Shown piece by piece: positions 34,111-45,975 of a stretch of 64,000 nt of DNA; position 1 is the first letter of the stretch; each line of letters opens with the position of its first letter. Source of the stretch: Culex pipiens pallens (Eukaryota; Arthropoda; Insecta; Diptera; Culicidae); contig NC_068938.1 in assembly GCF_016801865.2 (NCBI RefSeq), positions 14,976,746 through 15,040,745 of the forward strand, given 5' to 3'. The notes under the pieces are model-generated. The model made no database searches, had not been told where the DNA came from, and saw only the letters and a program-made list of their open reading frames with translations. A program made the translations under genes and the position numbers.

Positions 34111-35610
34111 TAAAGCACGAGCGCGTGACCGGCTCGCCAAAGAGAGAGCTTTGGTGCTTCCAACGAGAGTGAGAGAAACTTCGCGCTCTCGCGAGAATGT
34201 GGCGGAAATTTTCCGCGCGCGATGTCCGAGACTCGAACTCGGTGCCTCTGATTGCGTTGCCGTAAGTTCCAACGATGGCGTTGTAGCGTGCGGACGTGTT
34301 TTTCGTTTTCGCGTTCAGTTATCGTTCCCCGTCTGTGCCTTCATTTCGAGCTGTCAACCGGTGTGTGTGAGTGTTGGGACGTCTCCGCCGCCCACCACCA
34401 CCCTTCTGTGTGTGGAAAATACCCTGTTGCAGAAGAACATGGCGACCGCGGCCACGGCAGTTGTTTGTTTGTTGTTATCTACCCGCAAATGGGCTACGTG
34501 TTAATTTTTTTTTGTGTTTTTTCTTCACCTCTTTGGGTTTGTTATTGTGAGTTGGGTTGCGAGGGGCGGTGAACAAGTGTTACAAATTGATAAAAGTTGG
34601 GAAAAAGAGCGCGAAATCGCAGCAGGCGATGGGATTTTTGGAGGCACCGTACAAAAAAATTGAATTCAAAATCTAGTGACCTACGTGGTGTTAGAACGGA
34701 AGAACCGAGAGCTTTCCATTTCCGCGCGCTCTCGCTTTCACTCTCTCTGTTTCTCTGCGTTTCCTCTCGCATTTCCCGACGTTTCCACCGCTTCATACAG
34801 AGTGTGAGAGTGGGTCGAAGTAGGCAACGTCACCAAAACCTGCTTGCGCGCTTTTTCCCGTCGTTGTTCCGTCGTTGTCGCGCTACGCGTTGGAAGTTCT
34901 AGTTCCGTTCTACGGCCGAAACTCCGGAAGTTTATACGCTAGAAGCGTTAGCAGCTGTAAAAAGTGAAACGGTTGGCGTTTGGCGAACGTTAGCTGGGGC
35001 GGTGAAGGTTAGGGTTCACCTACGGTTCAGGGCAGGCCAAGTTTCCAGTATCCATATGGTAACATTCAAGCGCATCGAAGCAGACCATGGTGGAGCAGTT
35101 CAACGGTGCCTAATCAAAGCAAGCCGTGCTGTGTGAAATCATGGAGCGCGTGCTAAGTGACGACCCCCTTGGAATGAGTTCAGTGGATATCAGGGCATGC
35201 TGCGCCCGATAAAGGTGCTAAACGGAAACCTAAATAAAGTGAGGATGTGTCGCCAGAGTGATACGGTTTCGGCAGCACCAAACTCATCGAAGCTTTGGGT
35301 GCTTAGCAAATAAGGTCAAGTGAGGGAAAAAAACGAAAAAAGTGTACATTCCAGCGCAAGTTTCTACCACAAGAGTAATGGACGCGACGGCAGTTGACGA
35401 AGCCATCAACTGTCAGAATAGTGCCTCATCGTAGCTGGCGGACAACAAAAACAAACCGTGGTGTCGACGAGCTCGCTTCAGAGGTGACAATTGAGCGAGG
35501 CTAATAACAACAAAAAACGCCACCTAAAGTAAACAAAGCACACGGTGGAGCGAATCTGGGCTGGAGTAGCCGAAATTGCTGGAGGTTTTTGCCTTTTCGC
35601 TGACAAACAG
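34111..35610 (+). promoter_or_regulatory. GC-rich promoter and probable long 5' UTR exon of a + strand gene
   Basis: An island of higher GC and CG content in an AT-rich region. GAGAG/CTCTC clusters lie at 34139-34200 and 34715-34770, and an initiator-like TTCAGTT at 34314-34320. From there to 35610 there is no long ORF but several short ATG frames, for example at 35089, 35141 and 35379. The block ends in a strong splice donor, AACAG|GTACGT, at 35610/35611. This is the usual look of a long non-coding first exon in insect developmental or neuronal genes. The coding exons would lie downstream, beyond the window or hidden in small exons. The transcription start and exon extent are inferred. Confidence 0.4.
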
Positions 35611-38358
35611 GTACGTGTTGGGGTTTGGGCAAACAACAACCGAACAAAAAAAAGAGCTACGCGGCCATTTAACGCAAAAGTGGTGCTGGCCAACAAGCCG
35701 TGCTGGAAATCTTTAAAGTCCATAAAATTGTCTCACCTTCTCGGTTGGGAACCTTGGTGAGGGAAGCGTTGTTAGGTTATCTCTTTTTCACTCGAAAATG
35801 AGTCATTCTGTGTCAACGTGCTCGCATTTTATACATCAAAACTTTGTGACTTTCAAAACAATATCGAGCCACTTTACGTTAATGTCGGTCCGACAAGCAG
35901 AAAACGTTGAGATTTTTTACGGGGTTGTATTGCGTTGCGTAATTCATGAATGAACCAATAACGGCCTAAAACTCTTCTCTTTTCAAGTTCCCTACCCTGT
36001 TGACAACCCCCGAAAATTTTGTCACAGCCCCAATATCGCCATCTATTGTTTTGCACGTTGCCATGACAGACAAGAGTTTAGTCACACTTTCGCGTTCATA
36101 CGTCAACCTGCCGCCTGTCACCCGAGATGGGCTCCGGTCTAGTTTGTCGCGACCGACGTAATACACGGTGACACGGGTGGCATGGCTTGCTTGTGTTGTG
36201 ACCTGAAAGTGCCCGCTGTTAGATCAGGAAGGGGTTTCAGGGTTGTTGTTTGGGTGTAGGAACGGGAGGGCCTATTCTTTGCTCCGATGGGTGCAACATG
36301 TCTGTCATTTTCCTAATCAACGGTGTGCGGAGTCATGGGGAAATTCCAGTGGTTGGCTATGTTCTGAGCCGATGTGTTTGATGTATTTCGAAAATTGTGT
36401 GTTCTGAGCGTTCTGAATGCTGATAAAAGAAGAACGCAAGGTTGACGAAGAAAAATATACATTTAATCTTGAGCACAAAAACAATTCAAAATGGGTTTGA
36501 ATATTCATCAATCTCTCACAATATCTTTTAAGTTTTCATTTATTCAACAGCAAAAGATCGATCTTGCACTAGATTTTTAAACATTGAGCAATTAACGTAA
36601 TTTGTCAACATTGCTCTTCCACTGAAGTCGGTAATATTTCATCATTCATAAACTACAAGTTTAAAATGTGAGTCACTGCACTGCGAGTCGACACAGTTTA
36701 GAGTTGAAATGTTTTGTAAATGTTCCATAATTATTTGTTTTATGGGACTTCGGATAATCGTATTTATGAACATTTTAATAAAAAATTCAAAATATTTTAT
36801 ATGAAAAATTCCTAATATTTCAAAAGTCAAATGGATTAGCTGTTATTCTTACCTTATTGTATTTTTTTTTAATTCACGGTTTTTTCAAGAACACCTTTAA
36901 TCACAATACCCATAATTCGGTAACAATTTTCCAAATCGCTCAATTTTATTCTTCTCCCACTAAAAGTATTCCATGATGACACCAACCACCAAGTGTTCTA
37001 AGTGTTTTTTAACGATCGCCATTCAACCGATTGCGGACAATTTGGCATTTACCCTTCCCACCCCGAATGTATTGATCGTGTTTCTACAGACTTCTTCTTC
37101 ACCATCGGCATTTCCATTGCAGTAGGCCTTTGTCTGTTCGGTACCCAAATTGCCTTGACTCGTTGGCAAATCGAATCCGCGGCCAACTCGGATGGCACTC
37201 GATTATCGCTTTATAAATGCCGAAATTTACCGACAATTACGGGTGAAATTATAGACTTTTTTTTTGACTGACAAATTGAGTGGAGACTTGGGCGGGGAAG
37301 CCGCCAAGTGCTAATGGAGCGTCGTCAACACGCTCGCTGTGGGTTCTCCAAAATTGGATAACTGTGAGCTGTCAATCAGGCAGAAGCTTCTTCAAGAGTC
37401 GTCTGCTAACGGTCCTCCGTTAGCGTTATCTGCTTGTTCCGCTTCAAAGTCATAGTCGATTCTTGACATTGATTGCGCCTATGACCCACTGTTCCTTATA
37501 AATTGTTAAGATAAGATAAAATTTAGACAGTAATTATGTTTTGACAGTTTTGATGATCCGTGACCCACGAATTTCTCCAACTTTTTATTTACATACCCTT
37601 TCACATGCTTCACAGATCGCTGAACCCACCAAGTAGCCATTCTGTTTTGCTTTGTTTATTTACGTTTCTCTTCTTTCTGTTTTGATTCAAAGCCTACTTA
37701 GCAAGCAATCACTGGGTACTACTATTTACGATGATCCTCTCTGCTTTGGTCAGTAATTTCGCAGGTGGCTTCGATCTCTTCTCGCCTCTCTCTGCTATGC
37801 TCGTGCCGTCCGTTGTGCTGCGATGTTGCAAAACCGTTACTTCACCCAATATTTCCGCTCTGCTTGGATGGCGTTTGGAGCAGTGCGATTTCGTTCGTAA
37901 CTTTCGATTTCGTTTCCACAGAGAAGAAGGAAGGGAGGGGCTCCTATCGCGCACTTAAGATAGTCTGTTGTTGGCGGATTTTTATGGGTCTATTTTGCTC
38001 GAGACAACCACAACATCATAATTGGATAAAAGTAGCAGAAAGCAATCGAAGATTGAAAATGAGGTGTAAAACTGTGGTCGAAAAACATAATATCGGACAA
38101 AAATGCAATAATTTTTAAAGTAGAAACAAAATAGACATTCATGAAAATAATCAAATTATTTTTAAAAACATCACATGGTAAAATTCAAAGCATTTTTAAA
38201 AATAGGCAAAATTTTCAATATGGTGCAATTATTTATAAACTTAATCAAAAATTATTGAAATTTTTGAGGAAAGGGCGAAGATGAATGTCATTACTTTAAA
38301 ATAAAATGCATAAGTTTTAATAACAAATACATAAAAAAAACTACTTTTCTAATCAAAT
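35611..38358. other. non-coding DNA, possibly intron of the + strand gene
   Basis: No convincing exon. Pyrimidine-rich CTCTC stretches occur near 37735-37800. Several 60-90 codon frames exist, but none shows a domain or the GC-rich third positions of the window's real genes. Confidence 0.3.
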
Positions 38359-38393
38359 ACAGTCCAGACTCGATTTTCCGATGCCTTGGCTAT

Positions 38394-38562
38394 GGGACCA
38401 TCCATAAACCACGTGGACACTTTAGGGGGGGGGGGGGGGGTATGGCGATTGTCCACGCTCCATACAAAAAAAGTTTTTTTTGTATGAACAATTGTCCACG
38501 AAGGGGGGGGGGGGGGGGTTGAGAATCCCAAAAAAGTGTCCACGTGGTTTATGGATGGTCCC
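38394..38562. mobile_element. 169-bp palindromic MITE nested in a pogo-like fragment
   Basis: Ends are GGGACCATCCATAAACCACG and its exact complement, flanked by TAT at 38391-38393 and 38563-38565. Two long G runs (38425-38440 and 38502-38518) bracket a central hairpin. The left flank at 38359-38380 (ACAGTCCAGACTCGATTTTC) is an end of the pogo-like family at 29432-29939, so this element inserted into an older one. Confidence 0.75.
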
Positions 38563-39150
38563 TATCCGATGTACCATTATGCGAGACATTGAGTTCAAGT
38601 TCTCCATTTAGTCAAATTTGAGCCTGTTACATTATCACAATATTTCATCGCCGTGTTGTTGGCCACCATCTTGGATTTTAAATTTCAAATTAAATTTAGA
38701 CCGTTTTTAGGGTCACATTTGAGCTCAACGACCCAAAATAAGACAACAACAAACAAAGTTATGTAACAAACAAATTACAGACCTTGTTGATTTAGGTGTC
38801 AGCAAGAAAATAAATTCAGATTAATTTATTTGAATCTTTCAATTAAAAAAATAAGTTTAAAGAAAATTTTTTTTCCTAAAACTTAAAAAATGCAAATCTT
38901 GGAAATTAAGAACAGTAAATACAACAAATTCAATCGGTTTTTTCAACTCACAAAAATTATGTCAAGAATTTTTTTTTCCAATATGAAAATAAAAAAACAA
39001 AAACAAATAAAAAAAAATCCAAAATTCCATTTTTTTTGTTTATTTAAAGTTTGACTCGGACATACACATAACTGAATTATGAAATACAATTTCATAGATA
39101 ACCCTCTACAACCCAACCCCGCCTTTAGACGGGCTTCGATTTAAAAAATC
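38563..39150. other. remainder of pogo-like fragment and AT-rich DNA
   Basis: The GCCACCATCTTGGATTT at 38662-38678 is the inverted form of the family's AAATCCAAGATGGCGGC segment. No gene. Confidence 0.35.
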
Positions 39151-39154
39151 GCCG

Positions 39155-39490
39155 AAATAGTAGTTTATGCAACAAGTTGCAAAAAGCGGATTTTTTCAGC
39201 ACGAGTCGTACAAAAAGACCTATTGAGTGAAATTTTAAGTAAAATTTTCATGTATTGTGTCAATAAATCGTTTGAATCAAAAAAAAGTTGAAAAGTGTTA
39301 CTTTTCGAAACAAGTGCTGAAAAGTTCAACTTTTCAGCACCCATTTCAGTGCTGAAAAGTAAAACTTTTCAGCATTTATTTTGAAAAGTGTTGATAGTCG
39401 ATTCTGTTATTTTTGGTACAGAAAAGTAGGCTATTCGTCGTTCAAGAATGACAGGAAAAGTATGTAGTTTCACGACGGAATTGCAAAAAT
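39155..39490. repeat. hairpin-rich dispersed repeat, copy 1
   Basis: It contains, in order: GCAACAAGTTGCAAAA, TTTTTTCAGCACGAGTCGT, a pair of facing AAGTGCTGAAAAGTT/AACTTTTCAGCAC hairpins (39310-39375), and GAATGACAGGAAAA. The same order recurs at 40618-41056. Confidence 0.6.
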
Positions 39491-40617
39491 CAATTTTTCA
39501 ACCCATTTTAGATCTTTAAAAAGCATTGGAAAGAAGAACTTTTAAAATTTTAGAAAATTTATGGGTTGGAAGTTTTACTTGTTTTATATGACTTTGCCAA
39601 TGTTTTTAAAAATGTCATTTTTTTAGGGGTCAACTTTGGCTGTGTTTTTTACTAACATTTCCTATATTTTAAGTAAAAAGAAGTATGCAGTAATTTTTCT
39701 AGTGTCCCAGACTATGCCTCTACGCATTTTTTTACAACTTAAATGATAAAGGTGCCATTTTATAGCAGAAAATGTGAAAAACAGGCCAAAATTTGAAAAA
39801 GTTACTGTAAAAACATGAAAAAATTAGATAGGCAAAATGTAATGATAGGAGGTGGTAGAATAGGCCAAATACTACCAAAAACAAACATAAACTAAACAAG
39901 ATAAATGCAAATTAAAATACTAAAAATGAAACAAGAAAAACATAAAACAAGAGAAGTAAAGTTTTTCGTAGAACAAAAGTTGCTCAAAATGACCTCCTGA
40001 ACACGGGAAAAATAAAAATCTTCGAAAAAAAAATTTGGGCAGTAGAGGGTTAATCAATAAAAATCATGAATTTAAAATTAAACAATTTTTTAAAACTCTC
40101 AAAATATTTAAAGATGGGATAAACAAAAAGTTGCTCGACGAAAAAACAAATGAAAAAAAAAAACACCATTAACCTTATGTTTTTAACAGTAATCCAAGAT
40201 TGATTCTTTAAACAAATTTAATAAAATATACAAAACAGATATTAAGCTATACAGGTTAACCTCTCTTAAAAAAAATAAGCGAGCAACATTTATTATAGTT
40301 TTGAAAAAAAATTCACGATGAAAAAAATATTATTTCTGAGTGAATTGACAAACAATTTAAATAGAAAATTTTATTACAAAATATAAATTGACAGGATTTT
40401 TTTAGTTGACCTATAAACATGGAAAACTTGATCTGATTTAAAAAAAATTAAATTTAAAATATAAAAAAAATGTCGGAACATAAATACTCTTTGAATGTCC
40501 AGCTACACTATTTAAAAAAGCTTTTTTTTATATTTCAAAGCCAAAAGTATCACAAAATACTTTAAGCATAATTAAAGTAATGCCAATATCGTAAATTTGC
40601 AAAATATCAATTAATTT
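39491..40617. other. AT-rich DNA between the two hairpin repeats
   Basis: A/T-rich, with no gene or clear structure. Confidence 0.3.
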
Positions 40618-41056
40618 TTAAAATAGTAGTCCATGCAACATGTTGCAAAAATATGTTTTTTTCAGCACGAGTCGTTTATTTATCTAACGAGGTTTACCGA
40701 GTTGGATAAATGTACGACTCGTGCTGAAAAAATCAAGTTTTGCAACAAGTTCCATACAATTTTTTTTTTCAATTCCAAGAAAAAACCCTTTGAATGGAAT
40801 TTTAAGTCAATTGTCATTGTGTTTAGTCAATTCACTGATAAAATCAAAAAAATATTCAAAAGTATAACTTTTTAACACAAGTGCTGAAATGTTCCACTTT
40901 TCAGCACCCATTTCAGTGCTAAATAGTAGAACTTTTCAGCTATTGTGTCGAAAAGTACCATTTTTCGAAACTTGTATTTTTAGTAGAGAAAATTAGGCCG
41001 TTTCGTCATGCGAGAATGACAGGAAAAATAATTATTTTCACAACGGAATTGCATAA
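40618..41056. repeat. hairpin-rich dispersed repeat, copy 2 (fuller)
   Basis: Same landmark order as copy 1. Here the first part forms a long hairpin: 40633-40680 pairs with 40710-40757, with TTTTTTCAGCACGAGTCGT facing ACGACTCGTGCTGAAAAAAT. Copy 1 has lost the second arm. No target duplication was identified. Confidence 0.6.
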
Positions 41057-41460
41057 TTATACTTTTCACAGCTATTTCAATTGTGTAAGAAGATTAAAAA
41101 GTATTAACATGATTTTAATGCATAAATATGGTTTATAAACTGTATTTAAAAATGGAAAATTTCAATTATATTCAACACAGTCCAGTTATTTTTGATTGTC
41201 GTGCTTTTAAGTATGACCCCTAAACTACTCTAAAGTAATATAGAATTTTTAAATTCAAGATGGCGGCCAAAATGGCAGTGTTGAAATATTGAAATAAATG
41301 CATTTGCATTTTTGACAACTTAAATTTTACAAAAACGGGGTTGCAAAGATCGAAAAATAAAAAAAGATACAAATAAAAAAATATCATGCTTCGACTATTC
41401 GAAGCTCCATACAAACTTTCGAATAATCGAGGCTTTGGGTAATCAAGTCTATACTCTATT
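41057..41460. repeat. pogo-like MITE fragment
   Basis: The AAATTCAAGATGGCGGCCAA segment at 41251-41270 and the end motif at 41390-41454 (TTCGAATAATCGAGG and AATCAAGTCTATACT) match the family of 29432-29939 and 44540-45975. Confidence 0.5.
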
Positions 41461-43878
41461 TATTTTTCGCCCCCTCATTTTGACAAAAACTGGAAACAAA
41501 ATCTACTATGGTCGATTACCCACTTTTTGGTTGCAGTCTCCTAAACAGTGTTGCAAATGAGTGATAAAAAAGCTATCAATAGATTATCTCTGCACCAAAA
41601 ATATCCGAGAGTATAGCGGCCGTCACTATAGCTTGTGAGATCTCTTCTTGTGTCTCGTGATTCCCAGCGATGTCATTCTCTCTCTATCACTCCTCCCCTT
41701 TTCCTCGACTATGCGCTCTCACCGCTGAGTCTCTCAATCTCTCCGAAAACTGCAATGAGAGAACGCGAGATGGCGATTAGAAGCCGGCCACGCATGACGT
41801 CCCGTTAAACTGCGTTTGCGAAATTGGTTTTGTGGCGGCTTTTGTGGTTAAACGCTGTTGCGGTAGGATGATCGTGGAAGCGGGAATGAGAGAGAAAAGG
41901 AAAATGTCAATCGCGAGTGGGTAAACACGAAAACGTGTTCGGCTATGTTCGGCGCTGAGAGTTTCAATGAAGAGAGAAGAGCAGTTGTATTTGAGGCATG
42001 AATATTCAGGCGGGATAATTGTAGTTGCTGAGAGCTGATATTTTGATTATTTAACAACCCTGCTCCTAAATGAATAAAATAACAACATCTAATAAAATCG
42101 AATTGATAATTGACCGATTTTTTACATCCAGTAAAAAACAAATTTTCATAATTTAATAATATGTATTGTTAAAGTCAAAAATTTAAGAAAATTCCTGCTT
42201 TTTTATTGATGCAAATCCCACAGTGCCTGCCACGAGCTTACCGCCAACCTGTTGCTCGAAATTAGTCGCAACACTCTCAATCTCTCTCAATCCCATCCCA
42301 AGTGGCTCCAGCCCCGGTCAGCCAGCTGCTTGAAACGAAAATGAAACTATCTCCGTCACGATCATCAACGCGGGCCGAGAGGCAAAGCAATAAAGATAAT
42401 CAATTTTCCTTTTCCGAATCGGAACGCGCTCGCGCGTGCCGTCCAGTTATACTACCGGAGTTGAATCACAGACGAAACCCTTTAAGGGGCAATGTTTTTT
42501 TTGCTTAAAATTTTTACATCAAATTTGAAACCTATTTTTTAAGGCGTTCCTAGTGTCCTTTCTAAATTTATTGTTTTATGTTTTATTTTTAATGATTGTA
42601 AAATTGCATCAAATTGGAAAGCAAAGGGTCACTTGATAAAATCGTCAAGAATTCCGTGCCTTGATCCAAGTAGACGTGCCCTCTCGATGCGCCTATCTCT
42701 AACGGTGCAATTTAATTTGTAACAGCGATTAGATTTGAAAATGAAGGGTCTGTATCGGAAGGCGAACCGGAAAAAAAGCAAAAGTGTTTTGGTGGAAAAT
42801 GCTATGCTCGACGAAAGTGGCCGAGAAAATTACCAATTGAGTCAAAATGCTGAACCAGGCTTTGATTCATTCTTTGAGATATGCTAATAAGGGGGCGAGG
42901 CACGCTAACCGCGTTGTTTACGAATGGGAGGAATAATTTTCCCATAAATCTCGGCGAGCATAGAACCAACCTGTTGGTCTTTGTATGACCGGCGCTAAGC
43001 TGCCCTCTTCATTATGATTCATTTGTTTTATGAAAGAAACCTAAAATTTTGGCTAAGCTATCAGGGTATCAGTTTCAGATAAAAATATTCGTGTTTTTAG
43101 TATAATTAATTGTCACTTACGAAGGCCAACATCCAGTCACTCACCCTAGCTAAACATATGTTTACAACAAGTATATCGCAGCATCCCACGACAAATAAAA
43201 AAACTAAACCTGTTGATGGTGATAATGCCCATGAACTTGATGCAGGCAGCAGATTACATAGCGCAGTAAGCGGTTTGGCGAGTTTGCAACGAGATGCAGT
43301 CATGGCCGGCTATGGTGAGTTTGCTGGCGCTCGGACTAGTTGATGAATTGCAACAGGTTTTCCACGTTTGCCCGCACGTATAGGAGGCCACACACACACT
43401 CACGGGTTGCTGGACGACCCCACGATAAATTGTGGTACCGTATCGGGGTGAGACCCGATATCTACTGCCAAGAAAATGGAATGTTTCCAGAAGTATTGAT
43501 GCTGTGATTGTTGATTTAGGTTAAAAAAGACTTAACAATTCTAATAAAAAAAATTATTTTATTTTAATGACATTTTTTTATTCTTAAATTGCTCGCATTT
43601 GAAATGCTTGATAGAATCCAATTCTCTTTGATGTTGGTAAAAGGACTTTCGCCTTGTCAATACTTTTAGAAATTACTGCAAATAAATAAATGATGTTTTC
43701 AAACATCATTATCTGATACAACCTGTGACCAACTCTAGAAATATAATGTCTTAAATGACACTACTTAAAAAATCCAGAAATAAAAAAAAAACTTTCAAAA
43801 AAACGAAGAAAAAAAAGGATTTGATTTTTGTATTTTAAAATTCAAAATTGCTGCCAAAATTCAAAAACGTTTGATATG
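41461..43878. other. non-coding DNA with CTCTC-rich patches
   Basis: CTCTC/GAGAG-rich stretch at 41636-41775. A candidate small exon ending in ATG|GTGAGT lies near 43314 after an open stretch from 43110, but it has no recognisable domain. No gene called. Confidence 0.3.
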
Positions 43879-44140
43879 TCGTCTGCCTGTGTGGATAAGA
43901 CCGCGCACTGGACTCACAATCCAGAGGTCGCCGGTTCGAATCCCGAGGTGGACGCAAAAAATTCAAAGTGTAAATATGTATAGGTATTCGGTGCCCTCTC
44001 CCCGTGCCATATCTTCACACTTAGGAGACCCGGGAAGCGGTGTCTTGTCGCAAAAAGAACGTTGCACGGCTATGGATCCTTTGACGAAACCGCATGGTTT
44101 AAGAGGGCTACATGACAAGGTGTTACGTCGATTCCGTTCC
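43879..44140 (+). mobile_element. tRNA-headed SINE
   Basis: The head (about 43879-43957) has an anticodon arm CTGGA-CTCACAA-TCCAG (anticodon CAC, Val type) and B box GGTTCGAATCCC. The body beyond it does not look like tRNA flank. The D-arm and acceptor stem are poor, so this is a SINE head, not a working tRNA gene. The 3' limit is uncertain and no target duplication was found. Confidence 0.55.
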
Positions 44141-44539
44141 GTTGACATGTTCCAGGGTACTCAAAAGACAACTTTGGCGCCAAAGTTTAGGATGGTGCAA
44201 AATCTAAAATGTCCAGCAATTTGTTTTAGAAAACCAGAGGAAATCCAGTTTTTTCGCGAAAACTTAACACGTAGCCCTATGTGTGGGACAAACTTGCCTT
44301 GCGATGTTCTCAGCTTGCTGTTTTTGAATATGGGACATTTATGCGAATATGGGCAGTAAGCGGGAAATATCAAAAATTTGAAATTTATTTATTTATTTTA
44401 TTAAGGGTTAGCTAGTCATCAAGCAGTATCAGCTCTGCTTGATACTTTGTCCGGTACTGCACATTGAAGTTTCATAAAAATTCAAATCAGTTTTTAAACC
44501 AACCTAAACATGCTAAATATGGTCATCAACACAGGAAAA
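44141..44539. other. non-coding DNA
   Basis: No gene seen. A short hairpin, ATCAAGCAGTATCAGCTCTG followed by CTTGATAC, lies at 44418-44445. Confidence 0.3.
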
Positions 44540-45975
44540 TGTATTTCACTTCGGATGATCGCAACTTCGGATAATCGAACCACGAAAAAAAAAAATTTCG
44601 TTGTCTGAGTTTTGATTGTCGAGCTTAGGTATAACCCCTAAACTACACTTAAATGATTTAGAATTTTTAAATCCAAGATGGCGGTGATGTAATATTGAAA
44701 ACCCCGATTTAATATCACCAGAGGTTAAATAGAGCCATTCTTACAAAATGACGAAACTCCAACAAATATATTGGTACAATTAATTTTTCTGAACCATAAT
44801 GATACCAAACAGTGAGAATTTGACCTAAAGCTTTGAATCTTTTTTGGCTAAACCTCAAATGCCATTTTTTTTTAATTTCAGAGGTACATTATGGGTCGCA
44901 AGATAATTATATATAATTAAGAAAACCATATTAGATTGACAACATTCACGCGCTAGCGTAAATGTGCTGGCATTTATGCTTCGACTTGACGACTTGTCGA
45001 TCTTACGAGCGAGAACGAGTCGAGATTTTTTTATTTGTTGTTCAGTATATGATTCAGTATAAAACCAAAAAAAAAAATAATAGGAAAAAATAGGGTAAAA
45101 ATAAGACGTAAAACACTAATATGGCTATATCTCTGGTAAAACAGTTTGGAAAAGCTTCAAATTTTGGGCCCAAGCAGTTTATGGTGCATGTTTTCGAATG
45201 GCTTTTTGTTTGAAACTGAATTCTTTTAATTTAATAGTGTTATATGTAAAATAGTCCATAAACTACCTTTAAAAATGTCTTTGACCACATTTTCTGGTCG
45301 AAAATTGTGAATCGAAAAATAAAATGTTCGTCTCCGACTCCACGGCTACAAATCTAAAATAAAAAAAATGTGGGTTTTACGAGCGGTTTTCCAATGATGG
45401 AAGACACAAATTTTTAAGAGTGGATACAGACAAGTATTTCAGAAAAAGAGCTCTCAAAAATCAGGCTTTGAGTTCCGAGTTTCGGGACAAAATTCAATCG
45501 AAAGAGCGCATCAAAACCTTCAAATCAGTAACAGGATTTTTTTCTGGGACGATTCCCCGCCGTCTATTTGTCGTCTATTTGGGGTCGCAGAACTCGAATT
45601 TTGTGTCAAAAAGAAGAAAATGAAAAAAATACGGAAGAACATTTTTTTGTTCTTTGTTCAATTCTCGGGTGAGTTTTCAAAAAGCCGTAAGAGCCACCGT
45701 GACTTGGGACACTAATTTTCATTTTTCTCCAAATTGAAACAATATTTTATTTATCTTAAATTTAGAGCACTTGAAGGACGTGTAGATGAACAATGTCAAG
45801 CATTTTTGAAATTGTTTTTTCGTAAGTTGGTCGAGTACCGTTGCAAAAAGGGCTTTGTTTACCAATGGCTCTTAGGTCTTTTTAAAAACTAATCCGAGAA
45901 TTATCCTAATACCCATACAAAATAATCGATCTTCGGATAATCGAAACTTCGAATAATCGAGTATGGACTGTAAAG
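44540..45975. repeat. pogo-like repeat block
   Basis: CTTCGGATAATCGAA-type motifs near 44553-44580 and 45927-45972 (ending GAATAATCGAGTATGGACTG then TA). The AAATCCAAGATGGCGG segment lies at 44669-44684. The block may hold two partial copies rather than one element. Confidence 0.45.

Noticed and set aside
38359..41454. A single 3.1-kb pogo-like transposon between the two end motifs
   Set aside because: The ends match only partly, the interior has no transposase, and separate hairpin repeats and a nested MITE lie between; more likely independent fragments.
43110..43343. Small coding exon ending at a GTGAGT donor
   Set aside because: The open stretch is short, acceptor candidates are weak and no family is recognisable; too little to call a gene.
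43879..43957. tRNA-Val gene
   Set aside because: The anticodon arm and B box are good, but the D-arm and acceptor stem do not pair and a SINE-like body follows.
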